Part shown: positions 54,802 to 64,000 of the stretch, one piece after another
Layout: each line of letters opens with the position of its first letter
Numbering within the stretch: the stretch's first letter is position 1
Assembly: GCA_037178975.1 (NCBI GenBank)
Contig: JASJZH010000004.1
Span: 744,001-808,000, forward strand
Direction: 5' to 3'
Origin: Oscheius tipulae
Lineage: Eukaryota > Nematoda > Chromadorea > Rhabditida > Rhabditidae
Length of the DNA: 64,000 bases
Program-made: the position numbers and the translations under genes
Notes under the pieces: model-generated
Told to the model about the DNA's origin: nothing
Seen by the model: only the letters and a program-made list of their open reading frames with translations
Databases searched by the model: none

Positions 54802-57704
54802 GAATACTTTTTTTCTGTAGACAACGGAAAAGACGACTACTATTTCTCATTACAGTTTGAGGTCATATTTCATGTTTAAAAATTACTTTTTCTCTAGGCT
54901 TTACGGAACGTCAATAGACAGGTCTCCCAATCGGTGTGAATTTGATTGTCAGATATCATAAAACTAAAAAACCAGACAAGTTCGGCCCCCTAGCACCCAC
55001 ACTATCACTCTTTGCCGAGCCTGTCCATTGTCTCTGCAACTTTGCTAGCTCACCCTATCACGTGCCTCACTTCCGTCATCAACCTGTAGTCTGTCAGAGA
55101 TTAGGCGCCCGGAACAGCAGTTTGCAGCCAGCAGAACTCAGTACTCTGACTGCCTCTGCATTTCTAGTTTCTGTAGTCAGATTTGGTCACACAGAGAGAC
55201 GTATTATTGTAGTACGAGAAAGAAACAAAAGTTTTCGTGAAAGCGATTCGGACATATTGTCCACAGTATAAGATGCTTCAATGAAACATACTTTTGTTTA
55301 TGTTTGGTTGGCTCCTGGAACAGTTTGAGATTGCTGTTTGAATTTGAAAGACTGTTTGTCGCATAAGTACTTTATTAGGCTAGGTACTGAGGATGAAACA
55401 TAGTATAAAAAGAACACATATTTTTTCCAACTGGTCGAAACTGTTTTTCGTTTAAAAGAATGCCCTATAGGAGGTCAGTGAAATACATTTAGCAAGGGTA
55501 GATCTTACCTACCATTTTTGAATCGTATTTCAGATTCTAGTCGTTCTAAAATTCTTCCTTCCATCATCATCATCACGCCTAACACAGACAGTCACTTCTC
55601 GCACGTTTGGCGCCCAGCCCCGGATGTTGTTTCTTCTTTCCATCTTTCCGTCTCTCCTTATTGGCCTTGTAGATAGGCTAGAAATGATCAAAAAAGCAGA
55701 AAACCAGAAAGATGATGTGGGGCAACGGAACCGACTTTCTCCCTTTTTTCCAACTCTTCTTTTGTTCTCTGATTAGCGGGAGAGAAAGGCCAAAGACGTG
55801 GGCCAGTTATCAGAATGACGCCAAAATAGAAGGAGGGCTACGTGATTTTCCAAGATTTCAAACTTCTTGTTCAAAATATCAGAGAGAGACAGAGAGACGA
55901 GACAGAGGTGCAGAGAGACAGAGAGGAAGAGAAACAGAGAGACAGAGGGAGAGATGTCTCAATAGTGAAACAAAAACTATCTGACTTCCTTCAAGGTTCG
56001 AGAAAGGTTTTTGCAAATAATTACATGGACTACATGTTCCTTTTAAAAGATTTGGGGGACATATTCTGTCTATGAACACTGCTCGTTCTCCGACTCTAAA
56101 TAGCTCTCTTTCCTTTGAGAGTCTCTTCAATACTTCAGTTCCATTTGCCCTGCTTTTTTTCTCATCTCCTCTCGGGAGACAAAAATAGCCGGCGATCGTG
56201 AAAAGGGACAAAAAACGAAAGAGGAGGAGCGCGCGTCCGACCGAAGACATTTTTGAGCGGCGTGACAGGGAGACAGTTCAGAGAACGTTTCATGTTTCAT
56301 TCTGAGCTCAATAGATTGGTACTTGTTGCTGGACGCAAAGCAGTAACGTTAGCCAGTGAATTTTTTTTTGGAAAGGAAACCGTTAATTTCGAACACGCAC
56401 CCTATGAACTTCTCGTTTAACGAAACAAGCCAAAAACGGAGCAATGCACTATCATCCGAGTTCTTATAACATAGCCGTGAAACAAAAGTTCGTTGTAAAA
56501 GCATTCAATCCAAACTGTTCACAGCCTCTCTTCAAGACTGCAGATCTTCACCAGAATGAACAGAGCAAAAAGGAGAGTGGCAGTGGCAAAGTAAGAATAG
56601 GATGCTGCTAAAATGCTTGCAAATGCTGCTGCATTGAAGCATCTCGTTTTGTCTGAAATTTCGGGTGTATTTGTACTTGGAAACTTCATATGTTTCAAGT
56701 TGATGTTAATAGTATCCTTTTTTAAACGTTCTTATACGTGCAGCTTAGGTAGTCGAAAAAACATGGAGTGTGTCTAGGGCAGCTTCAGTTTTTAGTAATC
56801 CCCTTGACTTATGAGTTTTCGTGTTTCACGATAGCCTCAATGTTTGACAGCACGGCTTCGTTGCAGGGTTGCTACGATTTTACAATTTTTACCAAAACGG
56901 CTTTCCCTTTCTCTCTAAATCCCAAGCAACTCTCAAATTCGTAGTGACCATTATTTAGGTTTTATTAAATAGACAGTTTGATAAACTTTCGACCGATAGT
57001 CCTTTCCGACTTTTGAAGGCTGTGGTCACGCGTGCGCAAGAACCCGAAAAATGTCACAATGATAAACTTCTCTGCCGACGTATCATCTCCTTGTGCCTTT
57101 CAGTTTCACCGAGACCCCACCCACCCGTCTTTTTGGGGTTGGTATTCTTCCGGTTTGTGATCACAGTCCAAGAAATGTGTTTCGATGTTGGGGAAAAAAG
57201 AAAATGTTTCACCTTCAGCTCTTACTGAAACTGAATCTGACTTCAACGATGTGTTCAAGCATTTATGTAAGTGGTGATTTTTTTTTCAATTGAGAAAACT
57301 GTGTTCTGACACCCCGCAGTACCATCAGAATCGGCAAATGTTACATACTTGATATCTAGTCTTGGCAGTGCAATGTCTCGTCTGCTTCGTATGATAAATG
57401 TACTGTTTTTTACCAGATTCATAAAGACAGTATACTGTTCCACTATTTTTATCCCCTCGAGGATGATCAAAAATGGTAAATGTTTCATTCCCACTACTTG
57501 CAGAAGACAGTTATAGGTGGATGATTCTATTAGGAAAAGTTGCTTTTCTCTCTGACAGAGACAGAGAAACATCGATTCTGTCATATCCTCTTTTCGCTCG
57601 GTCTCACATCCTATCTGTCACATCTCCAAATGAATATTCCTCGCCCTTTAGCCAGTCCCCCTTCACTCTCTCAAAGTGATGCCTTACAAGTAGGTCGCCC
57701 TCAT

Positions 57705-57826
57705 CCTCCCAACTTAAGATAGACTTTGTTATTGGGTATGGTGTCATTCGATAGTACAATATTAAAGTCCACCTTAAGTTGGGAGGCTTCAATTGTTAGA
57801 CAACTCTACCCAATAAGTCTATCTGT
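57705..57826. repeat. Nested inverted-repeat element
   Basis: CCTCCCAACTTAAG (57705-57718) pairs with CTTAAGTTGGGAGG (57773-57786). AGATAGACTTTGTTATTGGG pairs imperfectly with CCCAATAAGTCTATCT (about 57809-57825). A small mobile-element relic is the likeliest reading. Confidence 0.65.
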
Positions 57827-59260
57827 AAGTACGTGCACACATTAGGGACTGCCGTCTTATGAGGTTTTGGATATAAGGAAGGTACGCCTGTCACTGAATT
57901 CATATAAAAAACCCATTGCAATTGAACGTTTCCTCTTTAAGAACAATAAGAATTCCAAAATGTTTCATCGCTAGTACTTATTGCTGAAAGGACTGTGTCT
58001 TCGATGGTTCGAGGTTCACTTAATCAGTGATTTTCTTCTTAGTCTGTCTTATACTGACTATAAAATGTTTCAACCCTAGTCCACACTGTTGTAGTCGAAG
58101 AGAATATGATAGATAAAAAAATACCTTCTTTGTGGGTAAAAGTTTGAAAAATAGAAAATAGAACATTTTTAGAACTTCTCTTGAAAACAGAAGAAACTAT
58201 TTATGTTCCAGCAAGGCCATATATGATTATTTTCAAATATTTCAAGCTACTGTCTGAGTAAATTCACAAAATGTCCTGTTCACGTAAGGAAGAATTCTTC
58301 GCAGAGGTACTGATACAAAGAAATATAGAAATGTTTCAGCATAATCACTTAGCTAGAAGAATGCCTGATTTTGTTCTATTATCTTTTGTTCTATGACGTA
58401 CCTTTATACTGTCCTCCGTAACATATTTGTGCTAACAGAAATCACAAGGCCGTTTCCATCATCGTCTTGTTCCCACGTCCATCCCAAATTCGATTATAGT
58501 CTCTCATTTTCCGACAGAGTTTCTATATTTACCCTCTCACAGTTCGTGTAATTATGACCAATTAGGACTGGGTGACAGAGAGACGAGAGACACCCCCACT
58601 ACTTTAGTGCTGAGTTAGACTTGATCAGCTATAAAAATCGGATACAAAAGGTTCGTGGTCTATAGTAGGACTGTGAACCTGGCGGACTCCGAGGGTGGAG
58701 GGATTTATTGCGATTACTGGCTCATTGGAGATTGAGTGATCACGGTTTGGTCAATGAGTAAGAGACAGAGAGACTCAGAGACGGGGACAGAGACAGACCA
58801 ATCTCAAACACTATACCCAATCCATCCTACAGTAACCCATTGTTCCAACATTTTACGACCAAGAACTAGCAGTCCACAAGGACTCCGATAAAGGGAAGTG
58901 GTTCGGGCGTGTGGTCTGTGCCCATTTCCCAAACTTGTGCTATTTTTAAATACCTCGTCAGCACTTCAGCCTCTTTCTGCGACTAATTACAGCTACCTGG
59001 AGAGGTCGAGGATTTGAACGATGGAAATGGCTCAAGGTCAAGAAGAGTACAGTTTTGTGGCTAAATTTGGACTAGAATAGTTGCAGTTTTTGGATTTCGA
59101 GGGTTAGAAGAGGTGGAGGGACAAGCAAAGTATTAACTGTCTCTTTCCCTCTGCCCAGAATGAAGTTTTTTGACGCCTTTTTTTACTCACTGACACAGTA
59201 GTTGACTTCATCCTAAGTTTCTATTTTTGTAGCGGGAAAGGTACCCTCATCGTAGCAGGA

Positions 59261-59314
59261 AGAGAGAGAGAGAGAGAGAGAGAGTGAGAGAGAGAGAGAT
59301 GATGATGATGATGC
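59261..59314. repeat. (GA)n/(GAT)n microsatellite
   Basis: A GA dinucleotide run interrupted by one T, followed by five GAT units. Simple repeat. Confidence 0.95.
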
Positions 59315-59931
59315 AGAGATGCAGGGAAACAGGGAGATAGAGAGATAGTGTGTTCGAGAAAGAGGGAATCGAACCCAATGTTCAGAGTCCATTTTTTTCA
59401 CCGTCTCGACTGTGCTCCCAAAGGTCAAACCCTCTCCCCGGTGTTCTTTATCAGCAATTCAACCCCACTGCGTGATCTTTGACCCATGGGTGAAATAGCA
59501 CTACGTGCGGGAAATGATAAAATTTGTTCTCCCAGGCTCCTCCTATCCCAGACTTGGGGTGGGAGGGCACAATCAGTGACCGTCGGGCGGTCGGGCTGGG
59601 GTCTCCGCCCCTGTCTCTGCTCTTTGCTTGGCTCGTGACCGACTCTGTACGGGAGTCGGGTTACTGTAGCTTTAAAAAAGACAGTGTTCGCACTCTTACT
59701 TTGTATGCTTCTTGTTTCATTTTTTGTTCCTATACTTTTACGAAATTTTGCAAGCATCCTTTTTTTCCTCTTGCCTGTTCCAGCACTTTTGTCTTCTTCT
59801 CTGAAGCGGCTTAGCGATTTATAATATTTGATGCTTCACTATGCTCATGCATAACATCTACGTACACTTTAAGCTTACAAAAGTGGCATCGAGACCAGGC
59901 TAGCTCGTGAGAGACAAAAGTCGAGTTTAGC

Positions 59932-60005
59932 TGCCGAGCGGAATCGAACCTGGGTCGTTTAGACCAAAAGCGAGCGCCTTATCCCAATACACCAACTTTG
60001 AAAGG
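59932..60005 (-). repeat. tRNA-derived repeat, copy 1
   Basis: The minus strand carries AAAGTTGGTGTATTGGGATA, then AAGGCGCTC (A-box-like), and a canonical B box GGTTCGATTCC. The 5' acceptor side (TTTCAAA) cannot pair with the 3' CTCGGCAG, so it is not a functional tRNA; a SINE or tRNA pseudogene. Confidence 0.5.
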
Positions 60006-60760
60006 CGATACGAACGGCCAGGCACGGCATTTGAAAAGAAAGATTGTAGGCAAGTAAAGAATTAGTTTGGTTTCATGAATGCCTCAAAAGCAGAGTTGGC
60101 TTCGTGCCAATGTCTCCCAAAAATTTTAAACATTCTAGAAGTGTATTACTTTTCATACGTTTCACATACTTCTCTTGAGCTCAGGCCCTGTGTCGAAAAA
60201 AACTCACTCTCACCGTTCTTTTCCGCTCTACGTCTCTCTCATATTAGCGACTGGGCGCCGCCCTGCTAATCGGTTTGAGATTTGTCCCTACACGCACACA
60301 TACACACATAAAGACTGAACGGTGATCAAAGTTCCTACAGAATGACTAGTCATACGGGTACTGTCTTCCGGTGTGGCCAATTTCTCTTCTTCTAACATTC
60401 GTCAAAAAAGGAACATGTATTCTCGGTGACAGCTGGCGCCGGGGCAAAGAGTGGGGCTGGGACAGACTTGACCGATCAAAGGATTCGGGTGGAACGAAGA
60501 CAGCTACAGCGAGTAGTCAGAAAGGAAAACTGTTTCGTTTCAAAAACTAGTCAAGTGCGGGGGAGCTAACTGACCCTGTTGATACTATGATCGCTTCCAC
60601 TTTATGTTTTATCCTTGCTATAAATTTTGGCAAAGACAGAGATATGGAGAAACAGAGAGACAGAAAGACAGGGAGACACAAGAGTTTTTTAATCTTCCTA
60701 AATTTATGTCCCACTATTCATTCTAAAAGCTGTCATGTCTGTCTGTGTGAAGCGTTTCCG

Positions 60761-60820
60761 CAAAGTTGGTGTATTGCTTCAGCGCGAACAACCCGGGCTC
60801 GACTCCCCCCGGCGGTCTAA
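60761..60820 (+). repeat. tRNA-derived repeat, copy 2
   Basis: CAAAGTTGGTGTATTGCTTC, then AGCGC, followed by B-box-like GGGCTCGACTCCC. Shares AAAGTTGGTGTATTG with the copy at 59932-60005. Confidence 0.5.
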
Positions 60821-62639
60821 CCATTTTTTGTCTTACGCATGTCAGTTTGGCCCGGATGCCACTCATGTGCCTGTTAGAGCCATGTCACCAGACTGTTACA
60901 AAAAATGCTACATTTATAAACAGACTTTACGCGGATTCAAATTGTGAACTTCTGCTTCAAGAAGCATTGAAAGTCATGCAGCTTTTTGAGATTCTGATGT
61001 TTCCATCAAGCGGATCATTCTAACTATTTCGCCCGACATTTTTTTGGCGAGGGTTGTTGTTTCGTGTTTTCATCAAATCAAAAACGTTTTCACAGGCTTC
61101 GTAATAGTTTGGAATTACGGGGTTTCGATTTTTGATCGTTCGCAGACGAGTTGAGTTAGGTGAGAGAATACAGAGACAACCAGTCGTCTACTGTCGGTCG
61201 CAAAGTTCAATGGAACTTCCTTCCTCGTTATGAACTTTGACTGTTTCGATCTTGGGTTTTTGGGTCAAATCCGATAAAATGGTATGCTCAACCTTTGAAC
61301 ATCGTTCTAAGATCATAACATTTTAATAATTTTTCGAATGAAAAACAAAGTAGTCCATTAGCTGGTTATAACCATACCTTGAAAAAAAAACTCTGAAGAA
61401 AATTGTAAAATGCTTGTGTTGCAAACTATACTAGTCTTTTTACAACATATGCAGAAACCACATCAATGTAGCTACAAACCCACATTAAATACATATTTCT
61501 TGAAGCAGAAACGTATCACATCTTGGTGATAACTGCGAAATTCTGCATATTTTCATTCCCGAGATGGATTACAATGAGAGAAGTTTTTATTTCGAAGCCT
61601 GACAATTTACCACTTACCTTTAGGTCGCATCCGACTATGTCTACCTTTTGAAACAAAAAAAACATAGAATACACACTTCAAAAATGTGTCGACAGAAAAA
61701 GTCAATGTTATGGAGAGCAGATGGTATACATTGAGTTTTTTTGACCCTTTTATAAACTACTACTTTTTGGGCAAAAAAGTATTCATTCTCTCAAGTGTTC
61801 AAAAAGCTTTCTCAATGCCTGACATTACCCCTACCCATTATCCAAGTTCAAAAACCGCAAACAATCGACGAAAACAATTCCCCCCCAAATCCAAAATTAG
61901 TTATCGTCCATCCGTCATTAGTGTCAAGCTGTCTGACACAAATATTTATATGTGTTTCGGTGTTCAAGGTTGATTTATTGGCTGTGTCACCCCACAATGT
62001 TTTGTCACAAATTCTTCACGGGAAAACAATATTTGTCAGAAAAGAATGGTGCCGATGAATTAGTCTTCTGTGGCTGACAACCAGTTTTTTCGAGACCAAC
62101 ACACAGTAATTGTACCTAGTTTGAAGCCCCCAAGCACGACAATATTTTCAGTTGGAAAATTCACACCTCGCATCATGACTTTGAGATTTTTCTCTGTCTC
62201 TTTTGATATGATAAGAGTTCATGTACTTGGGTCAAACTCTTAGGCATTGTCTGTCATTTTTGAGTCTCTGTCTCTTCCAATTATCTTCTACTTTACTTGT
62301 AGTAGCGTTGAAATAATGGACTTTTGAAAAAAAAAATCACCGTTGTAACATTATTCTCGAAACCGAAAAGCTTATAACTACGGGATGAAACAAAACCGCT
62401 GTCACTTTAGACTCTTTCTAGTGCTTGTACAGCTCGTAAAATATTATACTACTGATAAGAGAGGCTCTTTGCGTAAATCATCGCATGATCGTGGTTATTG
62501 AAAGCTGCAGGTTCATAGCTACTACTTGAAATGAAAGATAAGTATGCACAGACGAAACAAAGTGAACAAATCCACTTAAGCTTCACCAAATTTTTATGTT
62601 TTTTAAACCGTTTCCGTTACTAAGCATACAGGTCAGGAC

Positions 62640-62698
62640 GTTATCCTTTTCTAATGAAACAAAAAGTTCATCTTTTTGTTTCATCAGAAAAGGATAAC
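62640..62698. repeat. Long hairpin, 27-bp stem, 5-nt loop
   Basis: GTTATCCTTTTCTAATGAAA, then CAAAAAG, is followed after TTCAT by its reverse complement with a single mismatch. No transcript or terminator role is evident. Confidence 0.93.
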
Positions 62699-63754
62699 CT
62701 GTCTTCAACGTTTACCTCTCCAAAATATCCACAACTTTCTTTTTTGCTCTGCTCTACGTCACTATTTCTTGTAGGCGTTAAATCACTTGTAAATCGGACA
62801 TCTAACACTACACTCGAGATCCAAAGGTCTTCTACATACGCCCTGAAATACAAATCCTGGAATTTGTATTCCATTCCTTTCAAAGTGCCTCAAAGTAGTT
62901 ATCGTTTCCTTGCGAAATTTCGACAAAAACATTGAACTCTCTATAGTTAGCGCATTAGTCATCCGCCTGTGTCGAATCCCAACAGGTCCTGGTTGAGAGA
63001 CAGAGAGTGAACCCTGATGCTGTTCTCTGTTTTTGGAACCTGGCTAATTTGCTTGTTGTTATAGTGACACTTTGGGAGAGAGTGATTTTATAAAGGTCTA
63101 CGGTAAGAAAAAGAGGTGGGACTATTTCATTTCTCCTCACATCAGACCCGAATTTGTATACTTGTTTCAACGACAGGCTATAGCTTTTGTTACACATTTT
63201 AAGCGACAGATCTAGCATATGGCTACTACTTACTAACTTTTCAGGGGTATACCCAAAATATGCACTCTTCTTTGTATAATGAAAAAAAAAATGAAACAGT
63301 TTCTTCCCTTCCATTCGAATGTTTCACAGTATCCATATAAGAAAAAGATATTGGGGAAGACTACTGAATAGTGTACTTGATTCATGGTGCTTACTTGTAA
63401 AACTCAATACGTAGTCAGTGTCGTACTTTATGTTTCACTCTTCCTCTGAGTTCCTTCCCGTTATTGACTATCAATGCTTCTTTGATAAACGTTCACAATT
63501 TTTCGGCCTGCTTGTTTTGAATCAGAGCTTCTGAAAGCCCAAAAGTTCAAAGTTCATTCAAATGTTTCACAAAGTTCTTATGAGACAGAGGGATTCTCCT
63601 ACTACTGCTGTGATTGGATCTTGTTATAAAGGTTTACACGACACTTCGGTTTTCGATACTTTTGTTTCACTGTTCCCGTGTATTTTTTCCCTTTTCCCTA
63701 GTTCCAGTTTCTTCGTGGTGAAATTCTAAAATACCAACTTTCCAGAAAGTTCTC

Positions 63755-63947
63755 ATGGTTCGACAGCGCAGAGTGGCCGTGATCGGCGCCGGAGCTTCGG
63801 GACTTCCCTGCATCAGGTATAGTTTTGGTCCAAAAAGTATCCAAACACCTTGCAGACATGCCCTCTTGTACAATCTGGATGTGGTCTGCTTTGAGGCCTC
63901 AGAATATGTTGGTGGTCTCTGGAGATACAGGCCCAGTGAGACAGAGA
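63755..63947 (+). CDS. fmo: Flavin-containing monooxygenase, 5' part
   Basis: The first two exons (63755-63816, 63856-63947) of a gene continuing past the window. TTTCCAG nine bases before the ATG is a likely trans-splice acceptor. The N-terminus reads VRQRRVAVIGAGASGLPCIR, the FAD-binding Rossmann GxGxxG, with the second strand ending in Glu and Gly-Gly-x-Trp downstream (VVCFEASEYVGGLWRYRP). FMOs oxygenate nitrogen and sulfur centres of xenobiotics using NADPH and FAD at the ER; nematode fmo-2 is linked to longevity, but which member this is cannot be told. The second donor is GTGAGT at 63948. Confidence 0.93.
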
Positions 63948-64000
63948 GTGAGTCTTTTAGTCCACAGAATAGTTTTCTGACGTCAAGCGATAAAACGAGA

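Larger units (their letters stand above)
54154..63754. other. Long gene-poor region
   Basis: About 9.6 kb without a supported gene. Possible stray exons occur at about 56525-56600 (TADLHQNEQSKKESGSGK before GTAAGA) and 57220-57268 (ALTETESDFNDVFKHL before GTAAGT) but cannot be linked. Contains AGAGAC-rich DNA (55870-55955), a GA/GAT microsatellite, hairpins and tRNA-like relics. Confidence 0.45.

Noticed and set aside
54936-55271. 111-codon plus-strand frame
   Set aside because: No motif, signal peptide or splice context; length compatible with chance.
55879-56250. Minus-strand frame beginning with a signal-peptide-like MSSVGRALLLFRFLSLFTIA
   Set aside because: The second half is an antisense AGAGAC repeat, there is no acceptor before the ATG and no recognised domain; evidence too weak to call a gene.
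1-64000. CRISPR arrays, rRNA genes, bacterial operons, ribosome binding sites
   Set aside because: None seen; the sequence is clearly eukaryotic with spliced genes.

Overview
The window looks like genomic DNA from a rhabditid nematode. Introns are very short (many 34-45 bp) with T-rich TTTCAG-type acceptors. Most start codons sit a few bases after such an acceptor, as expected for spliced-leader trans-splicing. The gene content is also nematode-like: caenacin/NLP-type Gly-aromatic peptides, multi-domain C-type lectins and orphan Cys-loop channels. It is not a sequence I recognise as Caenorhabditis elegans itself. All gene models below were built by hand from reading frames, splice sites and remembered family motifs; no alignment or database search was run.

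Layout. 1-1303: a broken presenilin-like gene. 2244-7441: two tandem paralogous Cys-loop ligand-gated ion channels with a stray copy of one transmembrane exon between them. 7976-8891: a SETMAR/set-23-like SET-domain methyltransferase, convergent with a minus-strand F-box/LRR-like gene (9066-10650). 10861-12341 (minus): thiamine pyrophosphokinase. 12342-21960: a gene-poor stretch with degenerate and tandem repeats, a broken asparaginase gene (about 16586-17561) and a tRNA-like relic. 21961-29636: five small secreted, probably amidated peptides separated by repeats, one of them containing six consecutive histidines. 29706-32387 (minus): a C-type lectin with two lectin domains, ending 70 bp from the last peptide gene. 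34607-52541: a large 29-exon NPC1/NCR-type sterol transporter; one 4-kb intron holds a complete lectin gene on the opposite strand, a partial lectin copy and a broken unidentified gene, and another intron holds a dead LINE fragment. 52542-63754: almost gene-free, with inverted repeats, tRNA-derived repeats and a few doubtful exons. 63755-64000: the start of a flavin-containing monooxygenase that runs off the window.

How the genes relate. No operon is evident. The five peptide genes share features: signal peptide, a phase-2 intron in four of the five, dibasic processing sites in those four, and an X-Gly-Lys/Arg-stop ending. They lie next to lectin genes, so the locus is plausibly a nematode innate-defence or epidermal secretion cluster; that function is inferred from family resemblance only.

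Most striking observations. (1) Many introns are built largely of GTCTCT/AGAGAC words in either orientation, and the two channel paralogs differ by exactly one such 35-bp intron, which suggests introner-like intron gain. (2) Two peptide genes end in 23-nt terminal exons that encode only the amidation cassette. (3) One peptide carries a natural hexahistidine. (4) A perfect 178-bp inverted duplication links the last NPC1 intron to downstream sequence.
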